Assembly: GCA_036504875.1 (NCBI GenBank)
Contig: DASXUK010000003.1
Location: 62,001-126,000 of the forward strand
Origin: JACPFJ01 sp036504875
GTDB taxonomy: Bacteria; Desulfobacterota; Desulfuromonadia; Geobacterales; Pseudopelobacteraceae
DNA length: 64,000 nucleotides
Direction of reading: 5' to 3'
Below the pieces are notes generated by a model. That model had not been told where the DNA came from, made no database searches, and saw nothing but the letters and a program-made list of their open reading frames with translations. A program made the position numbers and the translations under genes. This document shows, in pieces, positions 1-8,638 of this stretch (position 1 is its first letter; each line of letters opens with the position of its first letter).

Positions 1-1
1 G

Positions 2-895
2 TGCCTGAAATGCCACCAGGATTTTGCCAAGTCACTTAATGCAGCACCGATCATACATCTGCCGGTTAAAGAGGATTCCTGCACCTCCTGTCACGATCCC
101 CATGGATCACAGGAGGTAATGTTTCTAAAAGAAAAGATGCCGGACCTGTGCCTGGATTGCCATGAAAATATCGCTGAAAAAATACAGGACCTGAAGGTAC
201 CACACAAACCTGTCAAGGAAACCAGGGGCTGCGGCAATTGCCATTCACCGCATTATGCCACAGCCAAGGGACTGTTTGCGGTCGAAGAAAAAGAATTGTG
301 TCTCAGCTGTCACAACACTGACAAATTGGGATCTCTGAGAAACATCAAAAAGGATATAGAGGGGAAGAAATATCTACACGGACCTATTTCTAAGGGGGAT
401 TGCAAAGCTTGTCATGACCCGCATGGTTCGAATTCTTTTCGTATGCTGAAAGGAAATTATCCTGCAGATTTGTATGTGCCCTACAAGGATGGAGTCTATG
501 AGGCTTGCTTGAACTGCCATGAAAAAAAGCTTCTTCGTTACGCCGATACGACCCTCTATACCAAATTCAGAAATGGCAACAGGAACCTCCATTATGTACA
601 TGTTGCCATCAAGCGAAAAGGGCGCACCTGCCGTGTTTGCCATGAAGCCCACGCCAGCAACGGAGAAAAATTGATAAGCAAGGAAGGTAGCCAGTTCGGA
701 GATTGGAAGATTCCGCTGAACTTTCAGATAAATTCAAATGGAGGGCGCTGTGCGCCGGGCTGTCACCGAGCCTTTTCCTATGATCGTGAGAAGCCGGTAA
801 GCTACGTTTTGGAAGAAAACAAACCGGCCGCCGATAAACCGGCCGATGATAGACCGTCCACTTCTGATTCGGTATCTAAGACTGAAGCAAATTAG
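2..895 (+). CDS. multiheme c-type cytochrome, 5' end outside window
   Basis: The reading frame is open from base 2, so the gene starts upstream of the window. The first visible residues already carry two heme motifs (CLKCH and CTSCH). Seven more follow: CLDCH, CGNCH, CLSCH, CKACH, CLNCH, CRVCH and an expanded CAPGCH (CX3CH). That makes nine predicted covalent hemes in about 297 residues. Several motifs read CxxCHDPHG or CxxCHSPH, the doubled-CXXCH style of Geobacter cytochromes. The tail (last about 30 residues) is a charged Asp/Lys/Pro-rich linker without cysteine. An NHL lipoprotein begins 50 bp downstream on the same strand, followed by a pentaheme lipoprotein and a beta-barrel, so it probably belongs to an outer-membrane electron conduit. 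Signal peptide and total heme number cannot be judged because the N-terminus is missing. Confidence 0.9.
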   Translation, partial: CLKCHQDFAKSLNAAPIIHLPVKEDSCTSCHDPHGSQEVMFLKEKMPDLCLDCHENIAEKIQDLKVPHKPVKETRGCGNCHSPHYATAKGLFAVEEKELCLSCHNTDKLGSLRNIKKDIEGKKYLHGPISKGDCKACHDPHGSNSFRMLKGNYPADLYVPYKDGVYEACLNCHEKKLLRYADTTLYTKFRNGNRNLHYVHVAIKRKGRTCRVCHEAHASNGEKLISKEGSQFGDWKIPLNFQINSNGGRCAPGCHRAFSYDREKPVSYVLEENKPAADKPADDRPSTSDSVSKTEAN

Positions 896-945
896 AAAGT
901 TGTAAAAATTGGAATGAAATATACCGAGTCGTTAAGGAGAATGAA

Positions 946-2115
946 ATGTTCAAATTTTTCCTGTTGGTCTCCCGAAATAGCTGCAAGAGTATCCTGATAC
1001 CGCTGTTGCTGTTCGTTGCTTCGGGCTGCGCGGGACCGGCAGCTAAACTTGAACCAGTCTTCTTTCCTCCCCAACCAAACCCCCCCAGGATCCAGTACCT
1101 CACCGGAATCTCGAAGTCTACTGATATAGAGGGGAAAAAAAATACCTTTTCCCTGATCTTGACCGGCAGGGCAGACATCGACGAGCAAAAATCAATTATA
1201 AAACCGTACGGCATAATGACGCGTAAGGGCAAGATATATGTCTGCGACATCGGGGTGGGCAATGTGGTCATCATTGATCCCATCAAAAAAAGCTTCGAAT
1301 ATCTGAAAGGTAATACCAATGTTGGAAAATTGAAGAAACCTGCCAACATCGCGGCAGATGCTGATGAAAATCTTTACGTGGCCGATGTTGCAAGAAAAGA
1401 GATCGTTGTCTACAACTCAGCCGGCAATTTCATAAGGGCCTTCGGCAAAGAAACAGACATGAAACCTACCGATGTAGCAGTGGACGGCGATTTGGTCTAT
1501 GTACTTGATCTTCAGAAGAAGAACAATGAGATAAAGATTTTCGATCGCAAGAGCGGCGAATTGAAACAAAGCATCGGCAAAATGGCAGCAAATGGTGAAG
1601 GGCTGGATATGCCGACTAATTTCACCTTTGACAACAATGGCTTCCTCTATGCGACAAACTCCGGCAGTGGCAAAGTCATCAAGTTTGATAAGGATGGACA
1701 CATTCTCCTTTCCTTCGGGGAACTAGGAGATGTAATCGGGAAATTTTCCCGCCCGAAAGGGATAGCGGTCGATCATGAGAATCGCATTTATGTGGTTGAT
1801 GGGGGGAATCAAAACGTTCAGGTTTTTAGCGAGAAAGGCCGCCTTCTCATTTTCTTCGGTGATCCTGGCCTGCTGCGCGGCTCCCTGAATCTCCCAGTCA
1901 GCATTTCAGTAACCAGGGATAATCTGGAATATTATCAGAAATTGGCCGCACCGGGATTCATTCTGGAAGCGGTGATGCTTATCACCAATCAGTATGGCGC
2001 TGAGAAGATATCCATATACGGATTGGGACAAATGCAGGGGGCTGAGTCTGGAGCAGAACAAATAAAGGCAGCTACCGAAAAAAAAGCCGACAGCGCAGAA
2101 ACGATAAATAAATAG
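946..2115 (+). CDS. NHL-repeat beta-propeller lipoprotein
   Basis: The 389-residue product begins with a basic, hydrophobic leader ending in a lipobox (FVASGC), so it should be a lipoprotein anchored through a Cys near residue 28. Residues about 80-330 contain successive NHL-type blades with motifs such as PYGIMTRKGKIYVCD, PANIAADADENLYVAD, PTDVAVDGDLVYVLD and PKGIAVDHENRIYVVD. This predicts a six-bladed propeller. The C-terminal 60 residues are helical and Lys/Ala-rich. The start is fixed by AAGGAGA five bases upstream. No heme motif is present. NHL lipoproteins recur beside multiheme cytochromes and barrel porins in Geobacter; a scaffold role is inference. A second member lies at 4775-5845, on the far side of the barrel gene. 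Confidence 0.88.
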   Translation: MFKFFLLVSRNSCKSILIPLLLFVASGCAGPAAKLEPVFFPPQPNPPRIQYLTGISKSTDIEGKKNTFSLILTGRADIDEQKSIIKPYGIMTRKGKIYVCDIGVGNVVIIDPIKKSFEYLKGNTNVGKLKKPANIAADADENLYVADVARKEIVVYNSAGNFIRAFGKETDMKPTDVAVDGDLVYVLDLQKKNNEIKIFDRKSGELKQSIGKMAANGEGLDMPTNFTFDNNGFLYATNSGSGKVIKFDKDGHILLSFGELGDVIGKFSRPKGIAVDHENRIYVVDGGNQNVQVFSEKGRLLIFFGDPGLLRGSLNLPVSISVTRDNLEYYQKLAAPGFILEAVMLITNQYGAEKISIYGLGQMQGAESGAEQIKAATEKKADSAETINK

Positions 2116-2144
2116 AATAAGCAGACTACTGGGGAGCAGTTGGT

Positions 2145-2714
2145 ATGAGAAAAAAAATGCTCGTGGCATGTTTGCTTGCGCTTTTGCTACCGGGATGCGA
2201 CACGGTCGGCAGACATAAACTGCTGTCGACCATCTTCGACGGGGTTCCGAGCCTGCCTCCACCCGAACAGCTCTGTCAGGAATATGCCGATAAACAGGTC
2301 GCGGAGGTAAAGGATCAGCTTTCCGGGAAAAAAACCGTAACCGCCGTTACTGAAGCGGCAAAGTCTCAACATGCCCCGTATCAGGATAAAAAGTGCAATG
2401 ACTGCCATGATAAGAGAAAGCAAAATGGGTTGGTTGTCCCCAGCACCGAGCTATGCCTCGTCTGCCATACCGGTTTCATCAAGGGACCATATGTTCACGG
2501 CCCTGTTGCGGTTGGTGATTGTCTGGTCTGTCACCTGCCCCACAACTCCAACTTTCCAGCGTTGCTCAAGACGGAAAAAAACGCCATCTGTTCTACATGC
2601 CACCGCGAAAAGCGCATAGCTACGGCCATGCATGACAAACTTAATGCACAGCGAATCGGATGTACCGATTGCCATGATCCCCATTTTGGCAACGCGGCAT
2701 TTTTCTTAAAATAA
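2145..2714 (+). CDS. pentaheme c-type cytochrome lipoprotein
   Basis: This 189-residue protein has a lipobox leader (LLLPGC, Cys near residue 18), a linker of about 65 residues rich in Lys/Gln/Val, and then five CXXCH motifs: CNDCH, CLVCH, CLVCH, CSTCH and CTDCH. Four of these recur in the doubled pattern (for example CLVCHLPHNS and CTDCHDPHFG). It starts 30 bp after the upstream NHL lipoprotein and stops 4 bp before the GTG of the beta-barrel gene, so tight co-transcription is likely. Size, lipobox and heme number resemble the small pentaheme lipoproteins of Geobacter Ext-type porin-cytochrome complexes (ExtC-like). That match is by pattern only, not by alignment. Confidence 0.88.
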   Translation: MRKKMLVACLLALLLPGCDTVGRHKLLSTIFDGVPSLPPPEQLCQEYADKQVAEVKDQLSGKKTVTAVTEAAKSQHAPYQDKKCNDCHDKRKQNGLVVPSTELCLVCHTGFIKGPYVHGPVAVGDCLVCHLPHNSNFPALLKTEKNAICSTCHREKRIATAMHDKLNAQRIGCTDCHDPHFGNAAFFLK

Positions 2715-2718
2715 AACG

Positions 2719-4743
2719 GTGAAATGGATGCGGATGAGGCATGTTCTTTTTTTGTCGCTGTTCCTCTCGACCCTGTTCTACCCGAACGGTGAGGCCTTGG
2801 CAGAAGGACGCGCGCTGATTATATTGGGAGATTTTGATCAGTGGGTGGATCTGATTTACAACTTCGACCACCAGAAGACTGAAACCAAGAGTACTTCATC
2901 GAGAACACAGCACTATTTCAAGGAGGAATATCACATCGGAACGTCCTATGCCATATGGGACCCCCGCATCCTGCGCGGGAAACTGAGAGTGGGATTAGGA
3001 CTGGATCAAAACCTTTTTTCCGCCTCCAAGTCCCGGAGCCAACTTTCTTCAGGAACAAATTTTGATTACAGCTTGAGCGGAGCCCTGTTGGAAAGGTCCC
3101 CCTATCCTCTCCATTTTTTCAGCCAGTCGGAATACATCCATGCTCAGCGTGAGTTCGCGAGTTCCTATGATATCAACGTCGACAGAAATGGTTTCATTTT
3201 TTTATTAAAAAACCGTCTATTGCCGGTAAGATTTGACTACACCCGGACTACCACCGAAACATCAGGATTGGGAACTGACCAAACTCAAACCAGTGACACC
3301 TTTTCAGTGAACCTGACCCATAAAGTGCCGGATGTATCTGACACGGAAGGACAGCTTGCGCTTTTCAGCACTAATTCCAGATCAAAAAATGGCGGTTTAG
3401 AAGTGGAAAATAGAACGTCCGACCTAAGCCTGCGCAATCAGCTTCATTTGTCAAGACGTGTGCCGGGGCGAATATTGTCCAGCGGCCTTCAGGTACGTGA
3501 AGAAGCTGCAACGCTGATACCAGATTCCAGGATAGTGACGTTTGACGAACAATTCGTATGGCCGATGGGAAAAGCCCTTATCACCGGCGCCAGTTATCTG
3601 TTTTCAAATCGGGACAGTTCCCGTGGCGCCGATCAACACCAGAATGGTCGGGTCTGGTTGCAGCATCGACTCTTCGAAAGCCTTTCGACTCAACTGAACG
3701 GAGATTTCAGCCAGGACAGCCTGACTTCGGGTAAGGAAGAAAATGTTGCTGGTTCCCTAGATCTTGTCTACCAGAAGAGACTGTTCTCCGATTCACAACT
3801 TCAGCTGAATTATTTCCAGCAATACCAGATTACCGACCGCACCATTGTAGGCAGTACTGTTCCGGTACTGGACGAGTCGCATACTGCTGTTATAGACCCG
3901 CTCATTCCGGGCCTTTTTACGGTGATCCCTCTTCGCAATCCCGATGTTGTACCTGAAAGTATCGTTATCAGAAATGCCGATCCCCGCATACGGCTACTCC
4001 CCTATGTTGAGAATTCAGACTACTCCATCCAGCGGACAGGACTGCTGTGCCAGATCGTAATACTCCCAGGATCGGAGATCAACGCTGGGGACATACTCCT
4101 TATCTCCTACTCCTTCTTGGCCAACCCGCAGGCCAAGTATTCCACCAACAGCCGCAGGGTCGGCTTCAATCTGATGTTGTTCAGGAACGCCTACCTTCTC
4201 AACGGTAGCTGGTTCGAGTCGCAGCAGGACCTCATGTCGGGACGTGCCAACAACGTCCGACTTGTCGATCAGAAGTGGTATAAGCTGGGCTTCGAAGCTA
4301 ACCGGATCAATTTTTCCTATGGGGCGGAGTACGAAAACTACGATTCCGACTTGGACCGGCATCAGACAATTCTCGGTTTTGTACGGTACACTCACATTTT
4401 CGGACTCAGCTCTCTTGCCCTGTATACATCCGACGCCTACACGATCACCAAGCCCGTTACTTTTACAGGTTACGATATGCCTGAAAGGAAAGTGACCACG
4501 CTGTCAACGGGTGGAGTATTCAACACACTGCTTTTCAGCACCGCCCAGTTGTTAATATCGGCAAAATACATCAATTTGCGTGGTGACACCCTCAGCAGAG
4601 ACGATGCCTCCCTCGGATTTAATCTGCGGTGGAATTACGGCAAGATTGCCTTGTCAATCCTGTCCCAGATCAACTGGAGAATGCAGCCGGGCATTACCAC
4701 GGAAAACGAGTACATCCGGCTTCATCTTACAAGATATTTTTAA
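2719..4743 (+). CDS. outer-membrane beta-barrel of a porin-cytochrome cluster
   Basis: The 674-residue protein starts with GTG; in-frame ATGs at 2728 and 2734 are alternatives. It has a signal peptide (hydrophobic run LFLSLFLSTLF, cleavage near EALA-EG). The mature part has no cysteine-heme motifs and consists of alternating amphipathic strands with many aromatic and Ser/Thr/Asp residues. It ends in ...LHLTRYF, with the terminal aromatic residue typical of barrels inserted by the Bam machinery. The gene sits between a pentaheme lipoprotein and an NHL lipoprotein, with cytochromes at both ends of the block, which is the arrangement of porin-cytochrome conduits. It would be the sheath through which a cytochrome crosses the outer membrane. 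Its exact family (OmbB, ExtB or other) cannot be settled without a search. Confidence 0.8.
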   Translation: MKWMRMRHVLFLSLFLSTLFYPNGEALAEGRALIILGDFDQWVDLIYNFDHQKTETKSTSSRTQHYFKEEYHIGTSYAIWDPRILRGKLRVGLGLDQNLFSASKSRSQLSSGTNFDYSLSGALLERSPYPLHFFSQSEYIHAQREFASSYDINVDRNGFIFLLKNRLLPVRFDYTRTTTETSGLGTDQTQTSDTFSVNLTHKVPDVSDTEGQLALFSTNSRSKNGGLEVENRTSDLSLRNQLHLSRRVPGRILSSGLQVREEAATLIPDSRIVTFDEQFVWPMGKALITGASYLFSNRDSSRGADQHQNGRVWLQHRLFESLSTQLNGDFSQDSLTSGKEENVAGSLDLVYQKRLFSDSQLQLNYFQQYQITDRTIVGSTVPVLDESHTAVIDPLIPGLFTVIPLRNPDVVPESIVIRNADPRIRLLPYVENSDYSIQRTGLLCQIVILPGSEINAGDILLISYSFLANPQAKYSTNSRRVGFNLMLFRNAYLLNGSWFESQQDLMSGRANNVRLVDQKWYKLGFEANRINFSYGAEYENYDSDLDRHQTILGFVRYTHIFGLSSLALYTSDAYTITKPVTFTGYDMPERKVTTLSTGGVFNTLLFSTAQLLISAKYINLRGDTLSRDDASLGFNLRWNYGKIALSILSQINWRMQPGITTENEYIRLHLTRYF

Positions 4744-4774
4744 TTTAGCTGCTTATCGGGGTCAGGGGTAAAAC

Positions 4775-5845
4775 ATGCTGACAGACAAATCAAGGATGTG
4801 TGTTTCCCGGATCAGATACGGCGTGAGTATCATCACGACGTTTATGCTCCTTGGGCTGGTTTCCTGCGCATCAGTTACGGTTCCCCAGGTGAATCAGCCG
4901 GAACAGGATCTCCAATGGCCGGCACTCGGGCCACGGATCGCCTGGATGAAGACCATACGAGACTATCAGGATGCATCAATAGACAAGGGCTTCTGGAAAC
5001 GCCTGAGTGAATTTTTCACTGGAGAAGAAGATACCCGCATCGGCAAGCCCTACGGTGTAATCTTCGATGAGCAACAACGTCTTTTCATCGCAGATGTAGG
5101 GCAGGCAAGAGTCCATTTCATGGATCAGAAAGAGAAACGATATTCGATCATCGGGGAAGGAGCATTCCGATCACCTATCGGCTTGACCCAGGATGATGAG
5201 GAGAATCTTTACATTACCGATTCCGGAGCAGGGGCCATTTACCGATACAATCTGAGAAAACTTATCCTGGAGCCGTTTATCGTTTCCGATCTCGGCAGAC
5301 CCACCGGCATAGCCTTCAACAAGAGCAACCGCCTTCTCTACGTCACCAGGACAACCGAACACCAGATTGCTGTTTTCGACCTGCGGGGCAATGAACGTTT
5401 CCGCATCGGTAGCCGCGGTGATGGTCCTAGGCAGTTCAATTATCCAACCGATCTTTTTGTGGACCGTCGGGGACAACTGTATGTCACTGATGCCCTGAAT
5501 TCACGAATCTCCATCTTTTCCGCTGAAGGCGCCCATCTGAAAACATTTGGTCAGCCCGGCGATAGCATTGGAAGCTTTGCCAAGCCCAAAGGGATTGCAG
5601 TGGACAGCCATGGACATATTTATGTCTGCGACGCCCTGTTTGATGCGGTACAGGTATTCAATAGTGAAGGGGAACTCTTGCTCTCCTTTGGCAGCAATGG
5701 CACACAGAACGGGCAGTTCTGGATGCCGGCCGGGATTCACATCGACAGAGAAGATACGATTTACGTCGCAGATTCGTTCAACCGCAGGGTGCAGGTTTTT
5801 AAATATATCAATGCCCCTGATACTTCACCTGACAATGATCTTTAG
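4775..5845 (+). CDS. NHL-repeat beta-propeller lipoprotein
   Basis: The 356-residue product has a lipoprotein leader (LLGLVSCAS, Cys near residue 31). Six NHL-type blades follow between residues about 90 and 350, with repeats such as PYGVIFDEQQRLFIAD, PIGLTQDDEENLYITD, PTDLFVDRRGQLYVTD, PKGIAVDSHGHIYVCD and PAGIHIDREDTIYVAD. It is a paralogue of the propeller lipoprotein at 946-2115, and the two flank the barrel gene. A purine-rich GGGGTCAGGGG lies just upstream of the ATG. The gene ends 37 bp before the decaheme cytochrome start, consistent with one operon from before base 1 to 7652. There are no heme motifs. A structural or docking role at the outer membrane is inferred from context only. 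Confidence 0.87.
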   Translation: MLTDKSRMCVSRIRYGVSIITTFMLLGLVSCASVTVPQVNQPEQDLQWPALGPRIAWMKTIRDYQDASIDKGFWKRLSEFFTGEEDTRIGKPYGVIFDEQQRLFIADVGQARVHFMDQKEKRYSIIGEGAFRSPIGLTQDDEENLYITDSGAGAIYRYNLRKLILEPFIVSDLGRPTGIAFNKSNRLLYVTRTTEHQIAVFDLRGNERFRIGSRGDGPRQFNYPTDLFVDRRGQLYVTDALNSRISIFSAEGAHLKTFGQPGDSIGSFAKPKGIAVDSHGHIYVCDALFDAVQVFNSEGELLLSFGSNGTQNGQFWMPAGIHIDREDTIYVADSFNRRVQVFKYINAPDTSPDNDL

Positions 5846-5882
5846 AAATATGAGAGGCAGAATCGCAAAGACAGGACGCGAC

Positions 5883-7652
5883 ATGAAAAATTACAGGTGT
5901 CTTCTTCACATCCTTGTTGGATTTCTCGTTCTGGTTTTCCCAACCCTAAGCCAATCGAGCAAACCACCGAGTCGCGACATCACCCAAAGCCCCCATAATC
6001 TTTCCGCCAGCGGCGGCGGTGGGGCCCATGACATCAGATCTGTCAAAGAAAGCAGAATCTGCATCTTCTGTCATACGCCTCACCATGCCACCTCCGTTAC
6101 CCCCTTGTGGAGCCGTGAAGTATCGCCTCTGACGATATATGTGCCTTACAAGTCCTCGACCATCAAAGCAAACCCCCAACAACCCATGGGAGCGTCCCGA
6201 CTCTGCCTGAGCTGTCATGACGGTACCATTGCACTCGGGCATCTGGCGGGCGGGAATGTCCTGGATTCTTCGCTCCAGGCATTCAGGAACATGCCTCAGG
6301 AAAACAATCCGCGAAAAAATGCCAATCTCGGAACCGACCTTTCCGATGACCACCCGATTTCATTCGCTTACTCCTACGGAATGAACCCGGAACTGAACGA
6401 CCCATTTACCTTGAAGACCAAAGGAATTAAGCTGGAACAGGGAGAGTACCTGGAATGCACCTCCTGTCACGACCCGCACAACAATCAATATAGTAATTTT
6501 CTCGTCAGGGACGTAAGTGTCCAACACGATGCACTCTGCACCGAGTGCCACAACAAGGAGGGATGGAGCGAAGCCGACAGTACCCACCGAACAGGCGGAA
6601 ACAGGTTTGCAGGGGTGTCGGCCACGGTTGCAGCAGATGGTTGTATCAGCTGTCATCTGCCCCATAATGCCCAAAAAGCGGAGCACCTGCTAAGGCTCTC
6701 TCAAGTCGGTGCCGGTGAGGAGACCAACTGTTACATCTCCTGCCACCGGGAGCCTCCCTATACGGATATCTGGAGCAAGTTCAACGGCGCACTCTATAAA
6801 CACCCGGTACAGGCCTTCTCTGACATTCATGCCTCGAATGAAACCCTGCCCCTCAATTTAAACCGGAAGCATGTGGAGTGTGTTGATTGCCACAACCCCC
6901 ATCGGGCTGGATGGCAAGGCACTCCGCTCGGCGATTCCTTTGCGCAGGTCCCCCCTGCTTCCATTGCTCCTAATGTCAACGGACCGCTCCGTGGTGTGCG
7001 GGGCGTGGATATGACCGGTGCGGCGACCGTGGCGGTGGCACGTTATGAGTATGAAATCTGCTACCGGTGTCATGCCGGGGCCAGCGCCGACCAGTTCATA
7101 AGTCTCTCTACCCAGCTCCCGACGCGCCTTTTCATAGCTTACGATGAGAGCGACCGTTTCAATCCAGCCAACCCTTCGTTTCATCCCGTCACTGCCGACC
7201 GCAGGGGCAACGGCCGAAGCCTCCTGACTCAGTATCAGTCAAAAATGTTCAGGGTTTACTGTAACGACTGCCATGACTCTCATGGCTCGAACGAACCGCA
7301 TATGCTTCGCGCCCAGAACGGAGACACCTTCCCTGCCATCACGACCACTTATCCCCTCTGCTACCGCTGCCATGACGAATTCTTTCTGATGAATACTTCC
7401 TCCTCGGCTGCCCTGCACCGCTCCCATGTTCTGGAACACATCAAGAAGGCTCCCTGCTCTGCCTGTCATGACCCTCACGGCATCCCCACCTTGGTCGGAG
7501 CCAACTCTACCAATGCCGGTCATCTGATAAATTTCGACAAGCTGTATGCCGGCTCCACTCTGCAAGCCGGCACCGCCTATAACTCTGGAACCAGGAGTTG
7601 CCTGATCAACGGCACATGCCATACCGGCACTCAGCCCTACCCCGGATATTAA
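5883..7652 (+). CDS. decaheme (or larger) exported c-type cytochrome with OmcE-like N-terminal half
   Basis: The chosen ATG at 5883 gives 589 residues with a signal peptide (MKNYRCLLHIL, then hydrophobic; cleavage near TLSQS-S); the frame is open further upstream. There are ten CXXCH motifs (CIFCH, CLSCH, CTSCH, CTECH, CISCH, CVDCH, CYRCH, CNDCH, CYRCH, CSACH), a CX3CH (CYISCH) and a terminal CX5CH (CLINGTCH). The first four hemes occur as CIFCHTPHH, CLSCHDG, CTSCHDPHN and CTECHNK, with a DDHPISFAY segment between the second and third. The tetraheme cytochrome at 8639-9400 has the same order and landmarks, so residues about 40-220 look like a copy of that protein. The rest is of doubled-CXXCH type. 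It is the last gene of the conduit cluster and lacks a lipobox, so it may be periplasmic or secreted. Confidence 0.85.
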   Translation: MKNYRCLLHILVGFLVLVFPTLSQSSKPPSRDITQSPHNLSASGGGGAHDIRSVKESRICIFCHTPHHATSVTPLWSREVSPLTIYVPYKSSTIKANPQQPMGASRLCLSCHDGTIALGHLAGGNVLDSSLQAFRNMPQENNPRKNANLGTDLSDDHPISFAYSYGMNPELNDPFTLKTKGIKLEQGEYLECTSCHDPHNNQYSNFLVRDVSVQHDALCTECHNKEGWSEADSTHRTGGNRFAGVSATVAADGCISCHLPHNAQKAEHLLRLSQVGAGEETNCYISCHREPPYTDIWSKFNGALYKHPVQAFSDIHASNETLPLNLNRKHVECVDCHNPHRAGWQGTPLGDSFAQVPPASIAPNVNGPLRGVRGVDMTGAATVAVARYEYEICYRCHAGASADQFISLSTQLPTRLFIAYDESDRFNPANPSFHPVTADRRGNGRSLLTQYQSKMFRVYCNDCHDSHGSNEPHMLRAQNGDTFPAITTTYPLCYRCHDEFFLMNTSSSAALHRSHVLEHIKKAPCSACHDPHGIPTLVGANSTNAGHLINFDKLYAGSTLQAGTAYNSGTRSCLINGTCHTGTQPYPGY

Positions 7653-7679
7653 TTCAGAATTTTTCTTTCACTATAACCC

Positions 7680-7702
7680 CCCTCCCCTTCACAAGGGGAG
7701 GG
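7680..7702 (+). terminator. G/C hairpin after the conduit cluster
   Basis: CCCTCCCCTT and AAGGGGAGGG form a perfect 10-bp stem around a CAC loop, 27 bp after the decaheme cytochrome stop. No immediate T-run follows, only TTTTT about 30 bp further on. It may be a terminator, or an intergenic palindromic repeat of the kind common in Geobacter genomes. The rest of 7653-8034 has no credible gene; it contains the upstream inverted repeat at 7829. Confidence 0.5.
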
Positions 7703-7828
7703 TTGGGGTGGGGATGGGTTTTTGCCGCTTGAAGAGCAGCCCATCCTCCTTCTGACTCCTCCATGAGGGAGAGAATTTTGAAAATTGATGTTACTTGGTT
7801 CCTAATCAGCAGCTAAAACACCCAGGTT

Positions 7829-7844
7829 GTTACGAATTCGTTAC
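7829..7844 (+). promoter_or_regulatory. putative enhancer (UAS) inverted repeat 1
   Basis: GTTACG-AATT-CGTTAC is a near-perfect palindrome centred about 206 bp upstream of the -24/-12 element at 8035. It matches the GTTAC(G/C)-N4-CGTAAC sites found upstream of four other sigma-54-like promoters in this window. It is inferred to bind a bacterial enhancer-binding protein. Confidence 0.5.
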
Positions 7845-8034
7845 CTTTATCATCTTACCAATGGCTTCCCGATCATTCCCTAATGAAATCCCCTACCCCT
7901 GTCTGCGAACCGTCTTAACACCCTGCTTGTTTCTTTTTCGTTACATCAACACATCCCCCATCAAGTAACAATCTGCCAGGCCCAGAAGACACAACCACAT
8001 AACATGTAAGGGAAAAATCAAGTTTTAAAAATAA

Positions 8035-8050
8035 TGGCATTATTAGTGCT
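8035..8050 (+). promoter_or_regulatory. putative sigma-54 (-24/-12) promoter, 83-residue gene
   Basis: TGGCAT-N7-TGCT keeps the invariant GG and GC twelve bases apart, as in the sigma-54 consensus TGGCAC-N5-TTGCA. It lies 65 bp upstream of the ATG at 8115 and is preceded by an inverted repeat at 7829. Confidence 0.6.
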
Positions 8051-8114
8051 TTTTAAGGCTGCGCATTTGTCCGCTAAAGAAATTTTTTTGGTGGCTCATC
8101 AATGAGGGGGTGAT

Positions 8115-8366
8115 ATGGCAAAGAAAAAACTGGTTCATAAAGATCACGTGATCCACGAAGGTAAAGCATATCAAATTCTTGTCTATAAAAGCACGAGCGG
8201 GCGACTCTTTGCCGAAACACCTCTGGGTATCGACGACATTATCATCAACGATGGTGCCTCGCTGGAAGATGTGCTTGAAAAGCACAATAACATCCTCCCG
8301 CTTGCCATAACCTCCCGCAAAATACGGAAAGATAGGCACTGGGAATCGGTTGGTAACGATCCATGA
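8115..8366 (+). CDS. small protein of unknown function (83 aa)
   Basis: I do not recognise this protein. It is 83 residues, basic at both ends (starts MAKKKLVHKDH), without signal peptide, membrane segment or cysteine, so it is probably cytoplasmic. The middle (residues about 30-55) is rich in Ile/Asp/Glu (GIDDIIINDGASLEDVLEKH) and looks folded. The ATG is preceded by GAGGGGG at suitable spacing. It stands alone behind its own putative sigma-54 promoter and enhancer and ahead of the tetraheme cytochrome promoter, so it appears to share the control of the cytochrome units. A longer open frame on the opposite strand lacks these signals. A regulatory or accessory role in cytochrome production is possible but unproven. 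Confidence 0.6.
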   Translation: MAKKKLVHKDHVIHEGKAYQILVYKSTSGRLFAETPLGIDDIIINDGASLEDVLEKHNNILPLAITSRKIRKDRHWESVGNDP

Positions 8367-8410
8367 GTTTGTATCCCATCGGTGGCGTTCTAGCGTGATA
8401 CCACCAACAC

Positions 8411-8426
8411 GTTCCGATTTCGTAAC
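8411..8426 (+). promoter_or_regulatory. putative enhancer (UAS) inverted repeat 2
   Basis: GTTCCG-ATTT-CGTAAC is an imperfect inverted repeat of the same class as those at 7829, 12891, 16843 and 20025. It is centred about 92 bp upstream of the perfect -24/-12 element at 8503. Confidence 0.55.
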
Positions 8427-8502
8427 ACTTGTTAAAGAGTTTTTTTTGCTCCAACCAGGTAATAAGCAGCAAACAAGGGCCAAACAACCTACGGTCCGTT
8501 GA

Positions 8503-8518
8503 TGGCACAATGATTGCT
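8503..8518 (+). promoter_or_regulatory. sigma-54 (-24/-12) promoter, tetraheme cytochrome
   Basis: TGGCAC-AATGA-TTGCT is a full match to the sigma-54 consensus. Initiation about 12 bp downstream would give a 5' leader of roughly 110 nt before the ATG at 8639. This is the best match of the five such promoters in the window. Confidence 0.82.
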
Positions 8519-8638
8519 AAACTAAATCTAATTAATTTTTTTAAATTTTACAGAAGGGAGGCGAGTCTTTGTAAGATAGGTAGTTCGTCAATTGGAGCAG
8601 TGAATTTTTTCCCACATTTAAAAAAAGGAGACCATTTC

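Noticed and set aside
5850..5882. Earlier ATG at 5850 for the decaheme cytochrome
   Set aside because: It would put eleven polar residues before the signal peptide; the ATG at 5883 gives a normal leader.
8043..8510. 155-residue minus-strand frame over the 83-aa gene
   Set aside because: It covers a promoter and enhancer and lacks start signals; the + strand gene has a good ribosome site.
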